Shown piece after piece: positions 16,762 to 25,129 of a DNA stretch of 47,281 bases (position 1 is the stretch's first letter; every line of letters begins with the position of its first letter). The notes below the pieces were generated by a model. It did not search any database. It was not told where the DNA came from and saw nothing but the letters and a program-made list of their open reading frames with translations. The position numbers and the translations under genes are program-made. The DNA comes from DATNPX01 sp036702975 (GTDB taxonomy: Bacteria > Cyanobacteriota > Vampirovibrionia > Obscuribacterales > Obscuribacteraceae): contig DATNPX010000005.1 of assembly GCA_036702975.1 (NCBI GenBank), positions 1 through 47,281 of the forward strand, given 5' to 3'.

Positions 16762-18396
16762 GTGAAAAGTAAAAGCGTCATCGGTCTTTGCCTGTCGTTT
16801 TCGCTGGCTCCTTTTTTCGGTTGTACTCAAGTGCTTGCTATCGAAGAGAATAGCGTGCATGGTGATAAAGCTTTGCTGGCCGCCTTGCCTATTACTGCCG
16901 CTCCGATGACTAAGCTGACTTTGCCTCCCGTTGAGCGTGAGCCGGCGCCAAACATAGAGCCTTTGAAGAACTTCGATATTTATGGCGAAGTTTTGAAACG
17001 GATAAACCAACGGTTGAAAGCAAAAGTTACGCCTGGAGATCTACTTGAGCGAGGCAGAATATATGCTTTGAAGTCAGATTTTGCTTCGGCTATTAAAGAT
17101 CTGACTAAGGCGATATCCATGAAGAAAGACTTGGATGATGCCTATAAGCTAAGAGGCTACTGCTATTCTTCAATGAACAAAGAGAAAGAAGCCGAGCAGG
17201 ACTATGTCACTTATTTGCAGCATAAACCAAAAGAAGTTCCAATTTGGATCGCATTAGGTGCTTGCTACGATAAAGACAGGCAGCCACAGAAAGCGATCGA
17301 GGCGTTCAATCACGCCATCGCACTTACACCCAAAGAAGCGACATTCTATGCTTTCAAAGCTGACGTATATGGTCGCTCGAATCAGTTTGACAAAGCAAAC
17401 GCTGCCGTAGACGAAGGTTTGAAAGTCGACCCGAATAGTCGCACTTGTCTGTTTGAACGAGCCTTTATAAAGGAGTTGCGGAAAGACAAGGATGGTGCGC
17501 TCAAGGATCTTGATGCTCTAATCGCTCAATATCCTGATTTCATTCAGGCTAGAAAAGAGCGAGCCACGATTTACGAAGACCAGGCAAAGTATCAAAAGGC
17601 GCTGGAAGAATACAATGACCTCATTGATTTAGTAACTGCAAGTGCCGCTAAGATGGTTGATGGTGCTGTTAAGAAGGCTGAACAGCGCGATCTCTTTGGT
17701 GGTGCAATGGCTGTTTCTGCCGCGCTTGCTTTCTATCCTGAAAAGGTGTTTTTCCTGAGGAAGAGATCGGAAGCATATCGCTTGCTGCGAAAATATGATG
17801 AAGCGATGGAAGATGCAGACAATGCAGTCACTCTTGCACCAAGCAATCCGCTCGGTTTCATGCAGCGGGGCTATGTCGAATTCAGTATGGAACGCGTTGA
17901 TGACTCAATCAAAGACTTCAACAAAGTTCTGGAATTAGACCCCGAAGAAGATACGGCCAACTGGGGACGTGGATTTGCTTATTGTTTGAAAGGCGACTAT
18001 AAGAATGCCGCTGCAGATTTCGACCGCTACGGTAATTCGCCGACAGTCGATATGTATGTCAAATATTGCTTTGTCTACCGCGCGCTCATGCTTAAGCTCT
18101 GTTCGCAAGACAGTGAGTTGCCGGCACTGTACGAAAAAGCTGGGAAGAAGCTAGATCACAAAGAATGGCCGTATCCGTTCCTTGAATATTTGAGCGGAAA
18201 AATTACAGAAGAAGAGCTGACGAAAACTGCTGATAACAACGATAAGCAGACAGAGCTGCATTGTTTTCTCGCTCTGAATGCGATGGCCAGCAAGAATCAA
18301 ACCCGTGCAAAAGATGAGTTTCGCTGGGTTCTAGACAACGGCAACAAAGATTTCTTTGAGTACACTCTGAGCACGGCTTTGATCAAAAAGCTATAG
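16762..18396 (+). CDS. Exported TPR protein
   Basis: I chose the GTG at 16762 because AGGAG (16751-16755) sits 6 nt before it; the TTG at 16756 abuts that site. The 544-residue product has a Sec signal peptide (hydrophobic core VIGLCLSFSLAPFF, likely cleavage after VLA) and then TPR units over most of its length (clear units around LTKAISMKKDLDDAYKLRG and DFNKVLELDPEEDTANWGR). A Cys follows FFG in the signal region, but the position before it does not fit a standard lipobox. Likely a periplasmic scaffold. It is 106 bp downstream of the pseudopilin pair on the same strand. Confidence 0.88.
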   Translation: MKSKSVIGLCLSFSLAPFFGCTQVLAIEENSVHGDKALLAALPITAAPMTKLTLPPVEREPAPNIEPLKNFDIYGEVLKRINQRLKAKVTPGDLLERGRIYALKSDFASAIKDLTKAISMKKDLDDAYKLRGYCYSSMNKEKEAEQDYVTYLQHKPKEVPIWIALGACYDKDRQPQKAIEAFNHAIALTPKEATFYAFKADVYGRSNQFDKANAAVDEGLKVDPNSRTCLFERAFIKELRKDKDGALKDLDALIAQYPDFIQARKERATIYEDQAKYQKALEEYNDLIDLVTASAAKMVDGAVKKAEQRDLFGGAMAVSAALAFYPEKVFFLRKRSEAYRLLRKYDEAMEDADNAVTLAPSNPLGFMQRGYVEFSMERVDDSIKDFNKVLELDPEEDTANWGRGFAYCLKGDYKNAAADFDRYGNSPTVDMYVKYCFVYRALMLKLCSQDSELPALYEKAGKKLDHKEWPYPFLEYLSGKITEEELTKTADNNDKQTELHCFLALNAMASKNQTRAKDEFRWVLDNGNKDFFEYTLSTALIKKL

Positions 18397-18409
18397 GGCG
18401 ACCAGCGCC

Positions 18410-19159
18410 TTAGGGATTGGACGTTTCGCCCGCACTGAAACTTTCCTCTCTGGTCGATTCGCGCATGCGGGCGAAAATCCATCGAATGGCAACAGTTAAT
18501 CCGGGAATCGCAAGCAGTGGAAACCAGCTCATAAATGAAAGTGCAAGACCTCCCAGCGAATAAGAGACTGCTTGATATGCCCTTTGCACATCAGAACGCA
18601 CGACCATTCCGTTAAAAGTGACGGAAGCGCTGATAATCTTGATCGCTTTGAAGAGGAAATAGGTAACAGTCAGAATTCCAGCTTGTCTGATCGTTGAGTC
18701 AATAGGCCCTGACGTATTGACCGTGCCCATATGAGTGCGTTCACAAAGTGCGCAGGCGGCTACATATAAATATAAGCAGGCCACAGTCAAAACCCAGAGC
18801 ACGTGCTCTTCGTCTTGAAGAAAAGACGCCCATTCCCTGCTCGACTTTGGTAACTTGAATGGCTCTCCATCGCTTGCTCCGTATACTGTGAGCAAATATT
18901 CTGCTTGCACTGATACCAAAACGAAAATAAACAAGCAAGCAAGTTCTTGCCAGTGAAAGTGGGCCGAATAAAACTGACGATGTGCCAGGGGGGAGTTCAA
19001 CAGACCCACTTTCCAGGCATTGAGAAGATAAGATGGCCAATTTATGTGCGGATGGACTTGCCCCCACTTGATCGCATACGCCGGTGCCACGAATATGACG
19101 ATTCCCAGTAAGAATCGTAGACTCAGACGTTTGCAGATGTTAGCGGCTGTTGCGGTCAA
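18410..19159 (-). CDS. Polytopic membrane protein of unknown function
   Basis: A 249-residue protein with about five hydrophobic helices (near 14-30, 72-92, 118-138, 160-180, 200-228) and a charged C-terminal tail (ARMRESTREESFSAGE). The start is TTG, only 7 bp after the ruvA stop on the same strand, with no separate ribosome site, so it is probably read from the ruvA transcript by coupling. It is convergent with the TPR gene. No family recognised. Confidence 0.7.
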   Translation of the reverse strand: MTATAANICKRLSLRFLLGIVIFVAPAYAIKWGQVHPHINWPSYLLNAWKVGLLNSPLAHRQFYSAHFHWQELACLFIFVLVSVQAEYLLTVYGASDGEPFKLPKSSREWASFLQDEEHVLWVLTVACLYLYVAACALCERTHMGTVNTSGPIDSTIRQAGILTVTYFLFKAIKIISASVTFNGMVVRSDVQRAYQAVSYSLGGLALSFMSWFPLLAIPGLTVAIRWIFARMRESTREESFSAGETSNP

Positions 19160-19166
19160 AACAAGA

Positions 19167-19796
19167 TCAAGATGTAGCTGCGGCGCCTAATACCTTCAAG
19201 CTATACCTTACCAAGATTTCGACGTCGTTTTCGATTGAGTTTTCCCTGGCCTTTTTCAGCGCATGCGCAATTTCGGTAGGCGTGTAGCCCAGACCCTCGA
19301 GAATCTCGCGCACTTCGTCCGCCGCTTGCCCTCGTGGTATGGCTGCTTCGCCGCTCTGCAAGCCGCGAGCCTTTTGCCATTCCTCAATCTTTGTTTTCAG
19401 TTCCAGAATTATGCGCTGAGCAACTTTGGCTCCAACACCGGGCGTCTGCGAGATCATTTTCTGATCTTCAGTGGCGATGGCGTCTGCAAGTTGTTGCGGT
19501 CCAAGTGTGCCAACGAGTGCCAGTGCCAGTTTCGGACCGATACCGCTGACTGTTTGCAGCAATCCGAAAATCTGTCTTTCTTCTTGCGTGGCGAAACCGA
19601 ATAGTGTCCATTCAGTTTCGCGAATCGACACCGCTGTTTGTACTACAACCGAGTCACCAGGTTGCCCAATCAAAGTAAGGGTGCGTCGAGAGACAGAGAG
19701 CTCGAATCCGATGTCTCCAACTTCGAGCACGAGCCGATCGGCAGGACCGCCGGTTATCTCCTTTGAGTGAATGCGTCCTCGCAGATGGGAAATCAT
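19167..19796 (-). CDS. ruvA: Holliday junction branch migration protein RuvA
   Basis: A 209-residue RuvA: N-terminal OB fold (MISHLRGRI start; VGDIGFEL), two helix-hairpin-helix motifs (TVSGIGPKLALALVG and TPGVGAKVAQRIILELK), and a C-terminal RuvB-binding three-helix domain (EVREILEGLGYTPTEI). It binds four-way junctions as a tetramer and loads RuvB. Its partner ruvB is in this window but 20 kb away, as in Cyanobacteria. tRNA-Pro lies 51 bp upstream on the same strand. Confidence 0.97.
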   Translation of the reverse strand: MISHLRGRIHSKEITGGPADRLVLEVGDIGFELSVSRRTLTLIGQPGDSVVVQTAVSIRETEWTLFGFATQEERQIFGLLQTVSGIGPKLALALVGTLGPQQLADAIATEDQKMISQTPGVGAKVAQRIILELKTKIEEWQKARGLQSGEAAIPRGQAADEVREILEGLGYTPTEIAHALKKARENSIENDVEILVRYSLKVLGAAATS

Positions 19797-19847
19797 TCAG
19801 TGCTTTGCAGTGTTGCTGTGATTTATGAATTCAGTTTTAAAAGAAAA

Positions 19848-19921
19848 TCGGGGCGAGAGGATTTGAACCTCCGGCCTTCCGCACCCGAAACGGACACGCT
19901 ACCAAGCTGCGCTACGCCCCG
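19848..19921 (-). tRNA. tRNA-Pro (anticodon CGG)
   Basis: On the minus strand the 7-bp acceptor pairs CGGGGCG with CGCCCCG (discriminator A). D arm GCGC...GCGT, anticodon stem TCCGT/GCGGA with loop TTCGGGT (anticodon CGG) and T arm GGAGG-TTCAAAT-CCTCT are all intact. Total 74 nt, CCA not encoded. A T-rich run follows, but no hairpin, so read-through into ruvA is possible. Confidence 0.97.
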
Positions 19922-19977
19922 ACAGATCCAGATCTTAGCATATATTAGGATGGCTGCATTCAGCCCCGATAGGCTTG

Positions 19978-20895
19978 TTACTCAGCTTTTAACGTGACAT
20001 TTCCGCCTGAAAGATGCCCTTGTTGCAAAGCTGCACGGGCATGAGAGAGCAGAATCTTGCCTTCGTCATCCATGCTTTTGTTGTACTCACAAAGACCCAG
20101 GCTTACCGTAATGTTGAAATCCATTTCGCCCACTATGAAAGCCGTTTGGGCGATCTTGTTGCGCAGGCGCTCAGCTACTTCTATGGCGCCGCCGACAGGA
20201 GTTGCCGTTAGTGCAAGCGTGAATTCGAACTCACCTGAACGCACGACGATGTCTGAATCGCGCATCGCTTTGCTAAGAATCTCGGACAACTGTCGAATTA
20301 CGCTATCTGCTGCATCTTTACCGACTGCCTTAATCAACTCGCGGTGTTGATCCACCTCTAGAATCACCACACTCAGTGGCACCCCGTAGCGCTTTCCTTG
20401 TTTCAATCCGTTAATTAGAAACTCGTTTAGATAGCGCGGGGTTTTCAAGGAAGTCAGTGGGTCGAGCATCTGAAGCTCTGTAATCTGAGCGTCTTTGCTC
20501 TTCAATTCATCTCGCAACTGCTTGACTTTAAGAAGATTGCGAACACGTGACAACAGTTCGTTTGGCTCGAACGGTTTGAAGATAACGTCCTCCGCTTGCG
20601 TTTCATCTGACTTGAACGGCGGAATCGGCTTGTCTTTGTTACCGAGAAAAATAATTGGGATATTGCTTGTCTTATCTTCCGCGCGCAGGCGTTCGAAAAC
20701 ATCCATTCCGCCCATGAGCGGCATATGCAAATCGAGAATAACTAGATCTGGCGTTCGCACTTTGCAAGCAGCAAGCGCTTTGAATGGATCGTTGGCGGAC
20801 GCGACTGTGTAGCCGGCGCGCCTAAGCAACTCGGTAATCAACATGGCGTGGGCTTGCTCATCGTCCACCACTAGGATGTTGTTACTGGTCTTCAC
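19978..20895 (-). CDS. Response regulator with degenerate GGDEF domain
   Basis: A 305-residue protein. The receiver domain (1-125) has the acidic pair D11/D12, phospho-acceptor D55 (LVILDLHMP) and K107, but Gly replaces the usual Ser/Thr after the FL strand. The GGDEF-like domain (about 145-300) carries GEFEF (221-225) in place of GGDEF, so diguanylate cyclase activity is probably lost. The RxxD inhibitory site (R212-D215), five residues before it, is kept, so it may bind c-di-GMP as a receptor. The start is GTG with no clear ribosome site. No cognate histidine kinase is adjacent. Confidence 0.9.
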   Translation of the reverse strand: MKTSNNILVVDDEQAHAMLITELLRRAGYTVASANDPFKALAACKVRTPDLVILDLHMPLMGGMDVFERLRAEDKTSNIPIIFLGNKDKPIPPFKSDETQAEDVIFKPFEPNELLSRVRNLLKVKQLRDELKSKDAQITELQMLDPLTSLKTPRYLNEFLINGLKQGKRYGVPLSVVILEVDQHRELIKAVGKDAADSVIRQLSEILSKAMRDSDIVVRSGEFEFTLALTATPVGGAIEVAERLRNKIAQTAFIVGEMDFNITVSLGLCEYNKSMDDEGKILLSHARAALQQGHLSGGNVTLKAE

Positions 20896-20976
20896 TGTTT
20901 GCCGGGCTTTCTTCTAAAAACGGTCCAACTTCACCTGTAAACGATAATATCCGCTTTCTATCGATTCAACAACTTG

Positions 20977-21357
20977 TCATTTGTTCCTTGAATTGATCTT
21001 TGGTGGCTTCGGTAACTCTTGGCCCGTTTCAGTTTCAGCGCTGTCAGCGCTCTCCAGAAAATGTAAGACCGCGCTGAGCGACCGAGTCAGTGCTAACACG
21101 TCGAGTCCCATGCAGACAGGCTCGAATTTGTGCAATCGCGGTAGGGCCCGGTGGAAAAGCTTGATGGCACCGACTTTGTTGTTGCGTTCCAGATGATAAA
21201 AAGCGACGGCGCTTTGAATGATACCTTGTGTAAATTCTCGCTCCGGCATGGGCTGTGTGCGCCAAAATGTTTCGAGTGTCTCATGACACTCAAAAAACTC
21301 GCCTTCGTTAAACTCTCTGATGCCCTTTTCGAAGAGGTCTGACTGTTCGTCGTTCAT
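20977..21357 (-). CDS. DUF309 family protein
   Basis: A 126-residue all-helical protein with the family signature FNEGEFFECHETLETFWR followed by QGIIQSAVAFYH. The paired His/Glu/Trp residues are conserved in this family, which is common in Cyanobacteria and Firmicutes; biochemical function unknown. The C-terminus is a polar tail. It lies 23 bp downstream of the HyuA-like gene on the same strand and may belong to that operon. Confidence 0.88.
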   Translation of the reverse strand: MNDEQSDLFEKGIREFNEGEFFECHETLETFWRTQPMPEREFTQGIIQSAVAFYHLERNNKVGAIKLFHRALPRLHKFEPVCMGLDVLALTRSLSAVLHFLESADSAETETGQELPKPPKINSRNK

Positions 21358-21380
21358 AGTCGCTTATATAGGTTACTCAC

Positions 21381-23603
21381 CTAGCTGTTGATTTTGGCCA
21401 GGACGATCAAAAGTTGCTCGGAATGGACGTTCTCTAATTCAGTGCGGGCTACAGCTACGACTTGATCGCCGTCCAGTAGTCCTGCCAGGTCAATAATTTT
21501 CGCTCCGACCAGCAAAAGAATTCCTGGAATTACCTTACCGGCATCACCCCAGGAACTATTTTCGTCGATAAGTTTTACGATGACTTGTTCTGCAGTTGCG
21601 GCTGTTGTTTGCACGGCTAGCCCGCTTTGACTTTGCAGTCTGATACTGCCACCTTTGTCTAAGACTCTGTAGCCCCGAGTCTTTTCGCTTAGCAACCCGA
21701 AAAATTTGCCATGCTTGACTTCAGCACTGTAAACCGTGAAGGTGGAAGTCTGAGCGGCTATTATTACTGACGACTTTTCGGTACGCATGGAGGCGGCAGC
21801 CAGTTCTAACTTCGCTTCTTCACTCAACTCTTGGCGTTCCTGTGCGTTCGTTGTAGAAGACGACGCACCGTATGCAGTGGCCCTGAGTGTGTTGGTGCGA
21901 CCGTCGATCTCCAGGTGCACCTCGACTGTGCTTTGATCGGCTCCCATCCTCTCGATGGCTGCTGCTGCATCCGCGCGAATCTTCAGAATATCTTCTTTTG
22001 TCGGATTGATGATTTGACGTTCGACTGTCTCTCGAATCAACGCCATCGCCACACCGATCGCAGAGATTACATCGGCGTACTCCGCAATTGTGTACTGCAT
22101 ATTCATTTCTTTTGCCACGGAAGGCACTATAGCTGCAGCCCCCCCACCACCACCAATGAGAGTCACTAGTTCCGGGTCTAACTTGTACTCCTTAAGCATT
22201 GCTTTGACCGTTGGAATACACTTTGCTGCAGCCATTTTTTGCATTTCAGCCGCTGCCGTCTTGTTGTCTACTCCTAGGCGCGCTGCCAGTTTGCTCATGG
22301 CAAGATTTATGGACTCTAGATTGCCGACTGCGCAATTGTCTTTCGGTACTAGGTCCAGTACGTTCGCGGCACAAGTTGGGGTCAAGCAGATAGAAGCATC
22401 GGTACTTCCGGCGGTGGCAAAGGCGAGATAGTCGTCTGGATCTTTTTTCAACGGCTGGACTGTTTTGATAGTCAGTTCGGTATCACTCGCCAGAGTGGCG
22501 AAGGACGCATAGCCCAAACCCGCAATATGCGCGCTTCTTGGGCCCACATCAACTAGCTTGTCTCCTTTAAGCCGAAACATCGAGCCACCGGCCACGCCTA
22601 AGGTTCTAACATCGAGAGTGCGCATGTAGACTTTATTGCCGCCGATCTCGCCTGACTTGACCAAGGCCCGCCCGTCTTTGATTGTAGATATGTCGGTGCT
22701 CGTGCCCCCGACCTCCAAGAAGACACCGTCTGAAATGCGCAAAAACATAGTGGCAGCCGCAACACCAGCAGCCGGTCCTGAGAGCATGGTCATGATCGGT
22801 TTCTTCCGCATGGCTTCAATGTCCATGACACCGCCGTCTGACCGCATAATCATGATCGGTGCTTTGATGCCTGCTTGCCGCACGCTCTGCTCGGTCATAT
22901 TGGCACTGTCGAGCATCTTTGGCAACATAGAAGCGTTGATGACGGCTGTGCGTGTTCGCACCTTGAGACCATACAGTTGGCTGACTTCGGTTCCAGCTGT
23001 GGCGAGCAACCCCCGCTCTCTCGCGATTTTTAAGGCTGCCTCTTCATGTGCAGGATTGTCGACAGAAAATCCTTCCGAAATAGCGATGGCTTCAACACCT
23101 TTTGCAAGCAGAGTATCCAACGCCGCATTGACCAGGAGGGATAGTTCACCATTGGCGGTATCGATAAAGTGATGATGAATTTCGATAAACTTGCCTTTGG
23201 CGACTTCCACAACTTTGAGATTTGTCGTTTGTTTGATGAGCCACGCATTGGCTCCGCTTCCCATTGCCAGAATACCGACTTTGGCCACGTCTCCTTCTAG
23301 AAGTGCATTCGTCGCCTGGGTCGTGCTGTGCGCTATGAATGTCACCCGACTAGATTCAATCTTTGTCTCAGAAAGCAGTTTTTGCAATGCTTCGACGATG
23401 CCGCGGGCGACGCCTTCTTTGGCTCTGTGTGTTGTTGGAACCTTCACCTTGCCAAGAATGGCGAGCGAGCGGGCATCGAGCGCGATAGCATGAGTGAATG
23501 TGCCGCCAACGTCTATGCCAACGCGTACGGCATTGGAAATCTGATTTGTGTCGGCTGCCACTGCCGCTTCTGCTGGACTCTGCATCGTCGAATGTTCTGT
23601 CAC
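21381..23603 (-). CDS. Hydantoinase/5-oxoprolinase HyuA-like ATPase
   Basis: A 740-residue member of the hydantoinase A / acetone carboxylase beta / 5-oxoprolinase A family. The ASKHA ATPase core shows the phosphate-1 loop GIDVGGTFTHAI near residue 30, the SGPAAG turn, the GGTSTDIS adenosine-side motif and the GGGGGAA loop. Such enzymes use ATP to open cyclic amides (hydantoins, 5-oxoproline) or carboxylate ketones, usually with a HyuB partner that is absent here. The start is GTG, 4 bp after the permease stop, so the two are one operon. The C-terminal about 130 residues look like a beta-rich accessory domain. The substrate cannot be read from the sequence. Confidence 0.88.
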   Translation of the reverse strand: MTEHSTMQSPAEAAVAADTNQISNAVRVGIDVGGTFTHAIALDARSLAILGKVKVPTTHRAKEGVARGIVEALQKLLSETKIESSRVTFIAHSTTQATNALLEGDVAKVGILAMGSGANAWLIKQTTNLKVVEVAKGKFIEIHHHFIDTANGELSLLVNAALDTLLAKGVEAIAISEGFSVDNPAHEEAALKIARERGLLATAGTEVSQLYGLKVRTRTAVINASMLPKMLDSANMTEQSVRQAGIKAPIMIMRSDGGVMDIEAMRKKPIMTMLSGPAAGVAAATMFLRISDGVFLEVGGTSTDISTIKDGRALVKSGEIGGNKVYMRTLDVRTLGVAGGSMFRLKGDKLVDVGPRSAHIAGLGYASFATLASDTELTIKTVQPLKKDPDDYLAFATAGSTDASICLTPTCAANVLDLVPKDNCAVGNLESINLAMSKLAARLGVDNKTAAAEMQKMAAAKCIPTVKAMLKEYKLDPELVTLIGGGGGAAAIVPSVAKEMNMQYTIAEYADVISAIGVAMALIRETVERQIINPTKEDILKIRADAAAAIERMGADQSTVEVHLEIDGRTNTLRATAYGASSSTTNAQERQELSEEAKLELAAASMRTEKSSVIIAAQTSTFTVYSAEVKHGKFFGLLSEKTRGYRVLDKGGSIRLQSQSGLAVQTTAATAEQVIVKLIDENSSWGDAGKVIPGILLLVGAKIIDLAGLLDGDQVVAVARTELENVHSEQLLIVLAKINS

Positions 23604-23607
23604 TTTT

Positions 23608-25029
23608 TCACCAATGCACGTAACCGAAGGATGCTGACAGAATGAGACCGCAGATTACGGCAAGCCATGCGTATGGAATGGTTTTTGTCATCAGCACCTG
23701 AGTGTCAGTGCCCAGGTAGTTTGCGATCCAGATGTTGGCGGTGTTTGTTGGATCGCAGATGCCTTGAATCTGACCGACCGACATGAGCATACCCATGACG
23801 GCTTGAGAAGAGAGTGTGGTTGCTTTTTGTACGAGCGCGACTAATCCACTGCCCATGCCCCACAGGCTGAGAGGCCCTCTATATAAAGCCAGTGGTGCCG
23901 CAATCGTGAAGACTATGACATAAGGCAAAGCGTGAGTTGGCACGGCCATGGCCAGTAACGGTGAAATAGCAGCAGTCACTTCTTTATGACTGACAGCCAC
24001 TATGAGCATGCCGATTCCCATCATAAGCACTACTGCTGGTATCACAGCCGAGATGCCGTCCAAAATCGAGCGTGTGAGGAGATTGATCGAGTCTCGCTTC
24101 CAGGTGATCAAGGTGCCATAGCTTATGCCGGCAACGAATGCTGGGATGAAGTCCCAGTGGAAGAAGAGGACTAGGCACAGAGGCAGAAGTGGAGTGATTA
24201 GTGAAAGACCCGGATTCTCCTTTTCATTGGTCCGATGGCGATAAATCGCGTAAAGGATGAGGATTCCGATGAAAGCCGCCACCACCTGAATGGATGTTTG
24301 GTCTACCCCCGGAGCTGCCTGCGAGGCTGCTGGGCTGTGTCGATTCAACAGATAAAAGCCTCCTGAAGCGAGCACGAGAAGACTGACCAGCATATAGCGC
24401 CAGTTTTTTATGTTGCGAAGCTCTATCGCCAAAAAGCTTAGAATAATCACGCTTATCAATAGCGAAAACGGAACTACGAAATTGATGATGTCTGCTGGGT
24501 TTATTTTAAGAACATCAATATAGAGTTGCCATCCGGCAATATTGAACATGCCACCGAGGCTAATACCAAACAGGAATAATCCGCCCGCTGTCAAATTGTT
24601 AATGCCGAGCGAGAGCATGACCGGCAAAACGATCGAACCGATCATGATCACGGCGCCGAGTCCGCCTAAAGTCGAAAACAAGACGGCTGTAGTCAGGGTG
24701 AGGATGACCCCGAGCCCGAATGGATTGTCACCGGCAAACTCCGCCACCCAGCGAACGAGCGATTTGGCAATACCTTGCTTGTTGAGGAGCTCAGCCAGCA
24801 TGGCGCCGAACATTGTCGTCGTGTAAGTGTTATAGAGCTTGACGGCGCCCTTATTGAGGACGTCTGAAACAATGTCAGCAGGCGGTATACCCGCAATGGC
24901 GGCTATTGTCACAGCCATGATTGGCAAGGCCAGAAGTGCCGAGAGCCTGCGGCTCGACATCAAAAGTGCCATGACAAAGAAGACGAAAAGACAAGCGCAA
25001 CCGATGGCCATTGGTTTTATTTCATGCAA
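23608..25029 (-). CDS. Putative carboxylate/ion permease (IT superfamily-like)
   Basis: A 473-residue protein with about 11-12 membrane helices and glycine-rich re-entrant-looking segments (STLGGLGAVIMIG; DPTNTANIWIANYLG). The overall layout resembles gluconate/citrate-type permeases. It is directly upstream of the HyuA-like gene (4 bp), so it probably imports that enzyme's substrate. The start is uncertain: TTG at 25029, or ATG at 25011, which leaves a longer leader after the predicted promoter. The family level is moderately sure, the substrate unknown. Confidence 0.8.
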   Translation of the reverse strand: MHEIKPMAIGCACLFVFFVMALLMSSRRLSALLALPIMAVTIAAIAGIPPADIVSDVLNKGAVKLYNTYTTTMFGAMLAELLNKQGIAKSLVRWVAEFAGDNPFGLGVILTLTTAVLFSTLGGLGAVIMIGSIVLPVMLSLGINNLTAGGLFLFGISLGGMFNIAGWQLYIDVLKINPADIINFVVPFSLLISVIILSFLAIELRNIKNWRYMLVSLLVLASGGFYLLNRHSPAASQAAPGVDQTSIQVVAAFIGILILYAIYRHRTNEKENPGLSLITPLLPLCLVLFFHWDFIPAFVAGISYGTLITWKRDSINLLTRSILDGISAVIPAVVLMMGIGMLIVAVSHKEVTAAISPLLAMAVPTHALPYVIVFTIAAPLALYRGPLSLWGMGSGLVALVQKATTLSSQAVMGMLMSVGQIQGICDPTNTANIWIANYLGTDTQVLMTKTIPYAWLAVICGLILSASFGYVHW

Positions 25030-25046
25030 AACGTGTCGAATCGCAC

Positions 25047-25075
25047 ATGATCGACAATGTGAAGCTTCGTGTCAA
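25047..25075 (-). promoter_or_regulatory. Candidate sigma70-type promoter for permease-hyuA operon
   Basis: On the minus strand a perfect TTGACA (complement of 25070-25075) is followed after exactly 17 bp by GATCAT (complement of 25047-25052; 4 of 6 match TATAAT). Transcription would begin near 25040, just before the permease start. It sits in the 100-bp divergent region shared with the acyl-CoA synthetase gene. Confidence 0.5.
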
Positions 25076-25129
25076 GGTAGTACAATCGATATCTACTTTG
25101 TCTACTTTCATATTTTAGAGAGCCTGGAA

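Noticed and set aside
16762..18396. Lipoprotein signal in the TPR protein (FFGC)
   Set aside because: Phe at the -3 and -2 positions does not fit a standard lipobox; an ordinary signal peptidase site is also present.
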